The notes under the pieces were generated by a model. That model searched no databases. It was not told where the DNA came from and was given only the letters and a program-made list of their open reading frames with translations. This document shows positions 62,396 to 64,000 of a stretch of DNA of 64,000 nucleotides, piece by piece. The position numbers and the translations under genes are program-made. The DNA comes from Prorocentrum cordatum (Eukaryota > Sar > Dinophyceae > Prorocentrales > Prorocentraceae): the NCBI GenBank assembly GCA_963575745.1, contig CAUYUJ010008113.1:76001-140000 (forward strand), given 5' to 3'. The stretch's first letter is position 1. Every line of letters starts with the position of its first letter.

Positions 62396-62834
62396 GTCGG
62401 GTGTTGCCAGAAGTGCTCTTGGCCCAAGGTCTCCCCAGGATCTCCAAGGAGGCCTCTACGGCCTCCAACGCACCCCTCACAAGGCCCAAGGGGTCCCAGG
62501 GGCTCTAAAACGGCGCGGAAAGCTGGGGGGCACCTTGGGCCAGGGGCGCCTCTAGCAACCCCCGAGTCGGGGGGCGGGTAGGCTCAGGCGGTTCGAGGTT
62601 TTCGGCGTCGTCCTCCCCCTTGGTGGGCGTCCTGGCGGAGCCACGAGGGCCGCGCTGCACGCCCAGCGGCCCCGAGAGGCCCCGCGCCGGGGCTCTCGCT
62701 CGCCTGCGCCTCGTGGGGTCGCCACAAAGGTGGCGAGGGGGCAGGCGCGGAGGCGGGGCGAGGCGAAGCCACGACGAGGACAGAGTCGGACCGGGGGGGA
62801 GGGGTAGTGATGTCCCCAGGCACCTCATGGGGGG

Positions 62835-62841
62835 TCGCCCC

Positions 62842-62872
<31 letters not shown>

Positions 62873-63030
62873 TCTCCTCCTCCGCCTCGCCCCTCCTGCT
62901 CCTCCTCCTCCTCCTCCTCCTCCTCCTCCTCCTCCTCCTCCTCCTCCTCCTTCTCTTCCTCCGTCTCCTCCTCCTCATCCTTCTCCTCCTCCTCCTCCTC
63001 CTCCTCCTCCTCCTCCTCCTGTTCCTCCTC
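62835..63030 (+). repeat. (CCT)n microsatellite
   Basis: Nearly pure CCT with few interruptions. Confidence 0.9.
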
Positions 63031-63039
63031 TTCTAAGAC

Positions 63040-63205
63040 GAAGCCAGGACGAGGATCATATCGGGTGAGGGTAAAGCGGGAATCTTTGAGATCCGGCGGT
63101 TCTAGAGGATTTCTCGCGCTCCGGGGCCTTATCAGAGCGTTTTGGAGCGCTCTGAGAGGGTTCCAGAATTCTTTCGAACGGATCGATCCTCGTCCTAGCC
63201 CCGTC
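63040..63205. repeat. MITE-like repeat M, copy 3 (best copy)
   Basis: The ends pair as GAAGCCAGGACGAGGATC on the left and GATCCTCGTCCTAGCCCC on the right, about 165 bp apart. An internal pair AGAGCGTTTTGGAGCGCTCT could fold. No coding capacity. This looks like a short non-autonomous inverted-repeat element. Confidence 0.55.
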
Positions 63206-63494
63206 CGATTGGGGTCAGGAGGAACAACGCCACACAGACACAACATGACACAAACAAACCCCGATTCCCACGGATAGATGGGAATTATGGAAAGTGGAGG
63301 GGAAGACGATAATCTATAAAATATCGGAAAGATCTGGAATCCTGTAATTTGTACCTTTTTGTTTGTGTGCCCCTGGGCCCCTTCAAGGAGGGGGGAGAGG
63401 CGGGGGGGGGCACGGAGGCCCACAGACAGTATGTGGCGCCTGCCTCTCGGCAGTTCTGATTCCAGCCACGCGCGGAGGAGGGCGGGGGGGAGGG

Positions 63495-63650
63495 GGGAGG
63501 GCTTCTTGGAAGCACCCTTGCTTCTAAGAAGCCTTCCCCCCTCCTTCCACCCCCTGCTTCTAAGAAGCTCCCCTGCTTCTTGAAAGCACCCTTGCTTCTA
63601 AGAAGTCCACCCCCTTCGTCTAAGAAGCACCCATGCTTCTAAGAGCCTTC
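63495..63650. repeat. GCTTCTAAGAAGC hairpin repeats
   Basis: Six or so copies of the self-complementary GCTTCTAAGAAGC or GCTTCTTGGAAGC, separated by CACCC(T/A)T and C-rich spacers of 10-25 bp. Confidence 0.85.
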
Positions 63651-63701
63651 CCCCCTCACTCCACCCCCTTGTGCGCGCCGCCAAGGCACTTCTTGTCGCA
63701 G

Positions 63702-63830
63702 GATTCCCTACCGCGTGTCCCAGCCGTGCTAGTCTCACCTGGTGTAGTGCCCAACGCCGAACTACAGTGGCTGTCGTTGAGGCGCCAGTTTGTGCAACCG
63801 ACCTCATCACTCGGCGTGGGATTGGGGTGA
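63702..63830 (+). CDS. Weak candidate exon at window end
   Basis: Follows CTTGTCGCAG. It reads DSLPRVPAVLVSPGVVPNAE and LQWLSLRRQFVQPTSSLG to a stop near 63828-63830. Another frame through the same DNA is open to 63973. Composition-based only. Confidence 0.25.
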   Translation, partial: DSLPRVPAVLVSPGVVPNAELQWLSLRRQFVQPTSSLGVGLG

Positions 63831-64000
63831 CCGCTTCCCCGAGGATTTCGATGACGGTGTGGGGACCACGCCGCGATGAGGTTCGGGTTCACCGCGCAGT
63901 TTTGGGACTTGGGCCGTTCTCTGAGGAAGTCTCGGGCGATTGGAGCCTCCAGGGTTCCAAGATCGTGTGGTGACTGACCGCACGGTGAGGTCGCTGGGGA

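Noticed and set aside
1-64000. rRNA, tRNA or other structured RNA genes
   Set aside because: No recognisable rRNA core segments or tRNA cloverleaf with a T-loop was seen by eye. A covariance-model search would be needed to exclude them.

Overview
The window looks like nuclear DNA of a dinoflagellate. Seen in the sequence: it is GC-rich and packed with microsatellites, minisatellites and long G or C tracts; genes are sparse; exons are short and bounded by GT-AG, GC-AG and apparently GA-AG introns; and several ORFs resemble protein families I know only as abundant 'hypothetical proteins' of dinoflagellates. No rRNA, tRNA, CRISPR array or bacterial operon was seen. The assignment is an inference and the species is not determined.

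Layout. 1-9 kb: a degraded ORF (3.7-4.6 kb), a frameshifted PPTC7-like PP2C phosphatase (minus, 5.5-6.4 kb), then two repeat arrays, the second one folding back on itself (6.76-7.29 kb). 9.2-13.9 kb: an RRM protein gene (plus) whose RRM is split over three exons by 0.5 and 3.9 kb introns. 14.2-17.1 kb: Ala/Gln-rich low-complexity sequence and a frame-interrupted ORF. 17.58-30.10 kb: mobile element A (12.5 kb). It has CCCTAG ends, GTAACCAAATC subterminal arrays and a likely 2-bp target duplication, and it sits in a host tandem-repeat unit whose intact copies lie to its right. Inside it, two copies of a TNP2/CACTA-like transposase gene face each other as an inverted duplication, with a small two-exon MBD-like gene and inverted 162-bp arrays at the centre. 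30.1-34.5 kb: the rest of the host tandem repeat, two exons of an unknown minus-strand gene, and triplet repeats.

34.57-50.91 kb: element B, the most striking object. It is a 16.3-kb element with 34-bp terminal inverted repeats and AT-rich subterminal repeats. It carries about nine protein genes, nearly all on the minus strand: a transposase-like protein, a zinc-binding/lysine-rich protein split by one TAG, several dinoflagellate-type unknowns and two related coiled-coil proteins. About 65-70 copies of a 16-bp interrupted palindrome (AGCGAT-N4-ATCGCT) fill its non-coding parts and were not seen elsewhere in the window. A 330-bp palindrome made of GGATAAC repeats lies almost exactly at its midpoint. 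Groups of its genes share conserved upstream sequence, so it looks like a self-contained multi-gene element with its own promoter system.

51-64 kb: G-rich minisatellites, a candidate multi-exon minus-strand gene (52.0-55.3 kb), several isolated candidate exons, MITE-like dispersed repeats and three large minisatellite arrays. How the genes work together is clear only for the two elements, where transposase-like proteins, terminal repeats and subterminal binding-site-like repeats form CACTA-like mobile units. The other genes appear to be unrelated host genes.
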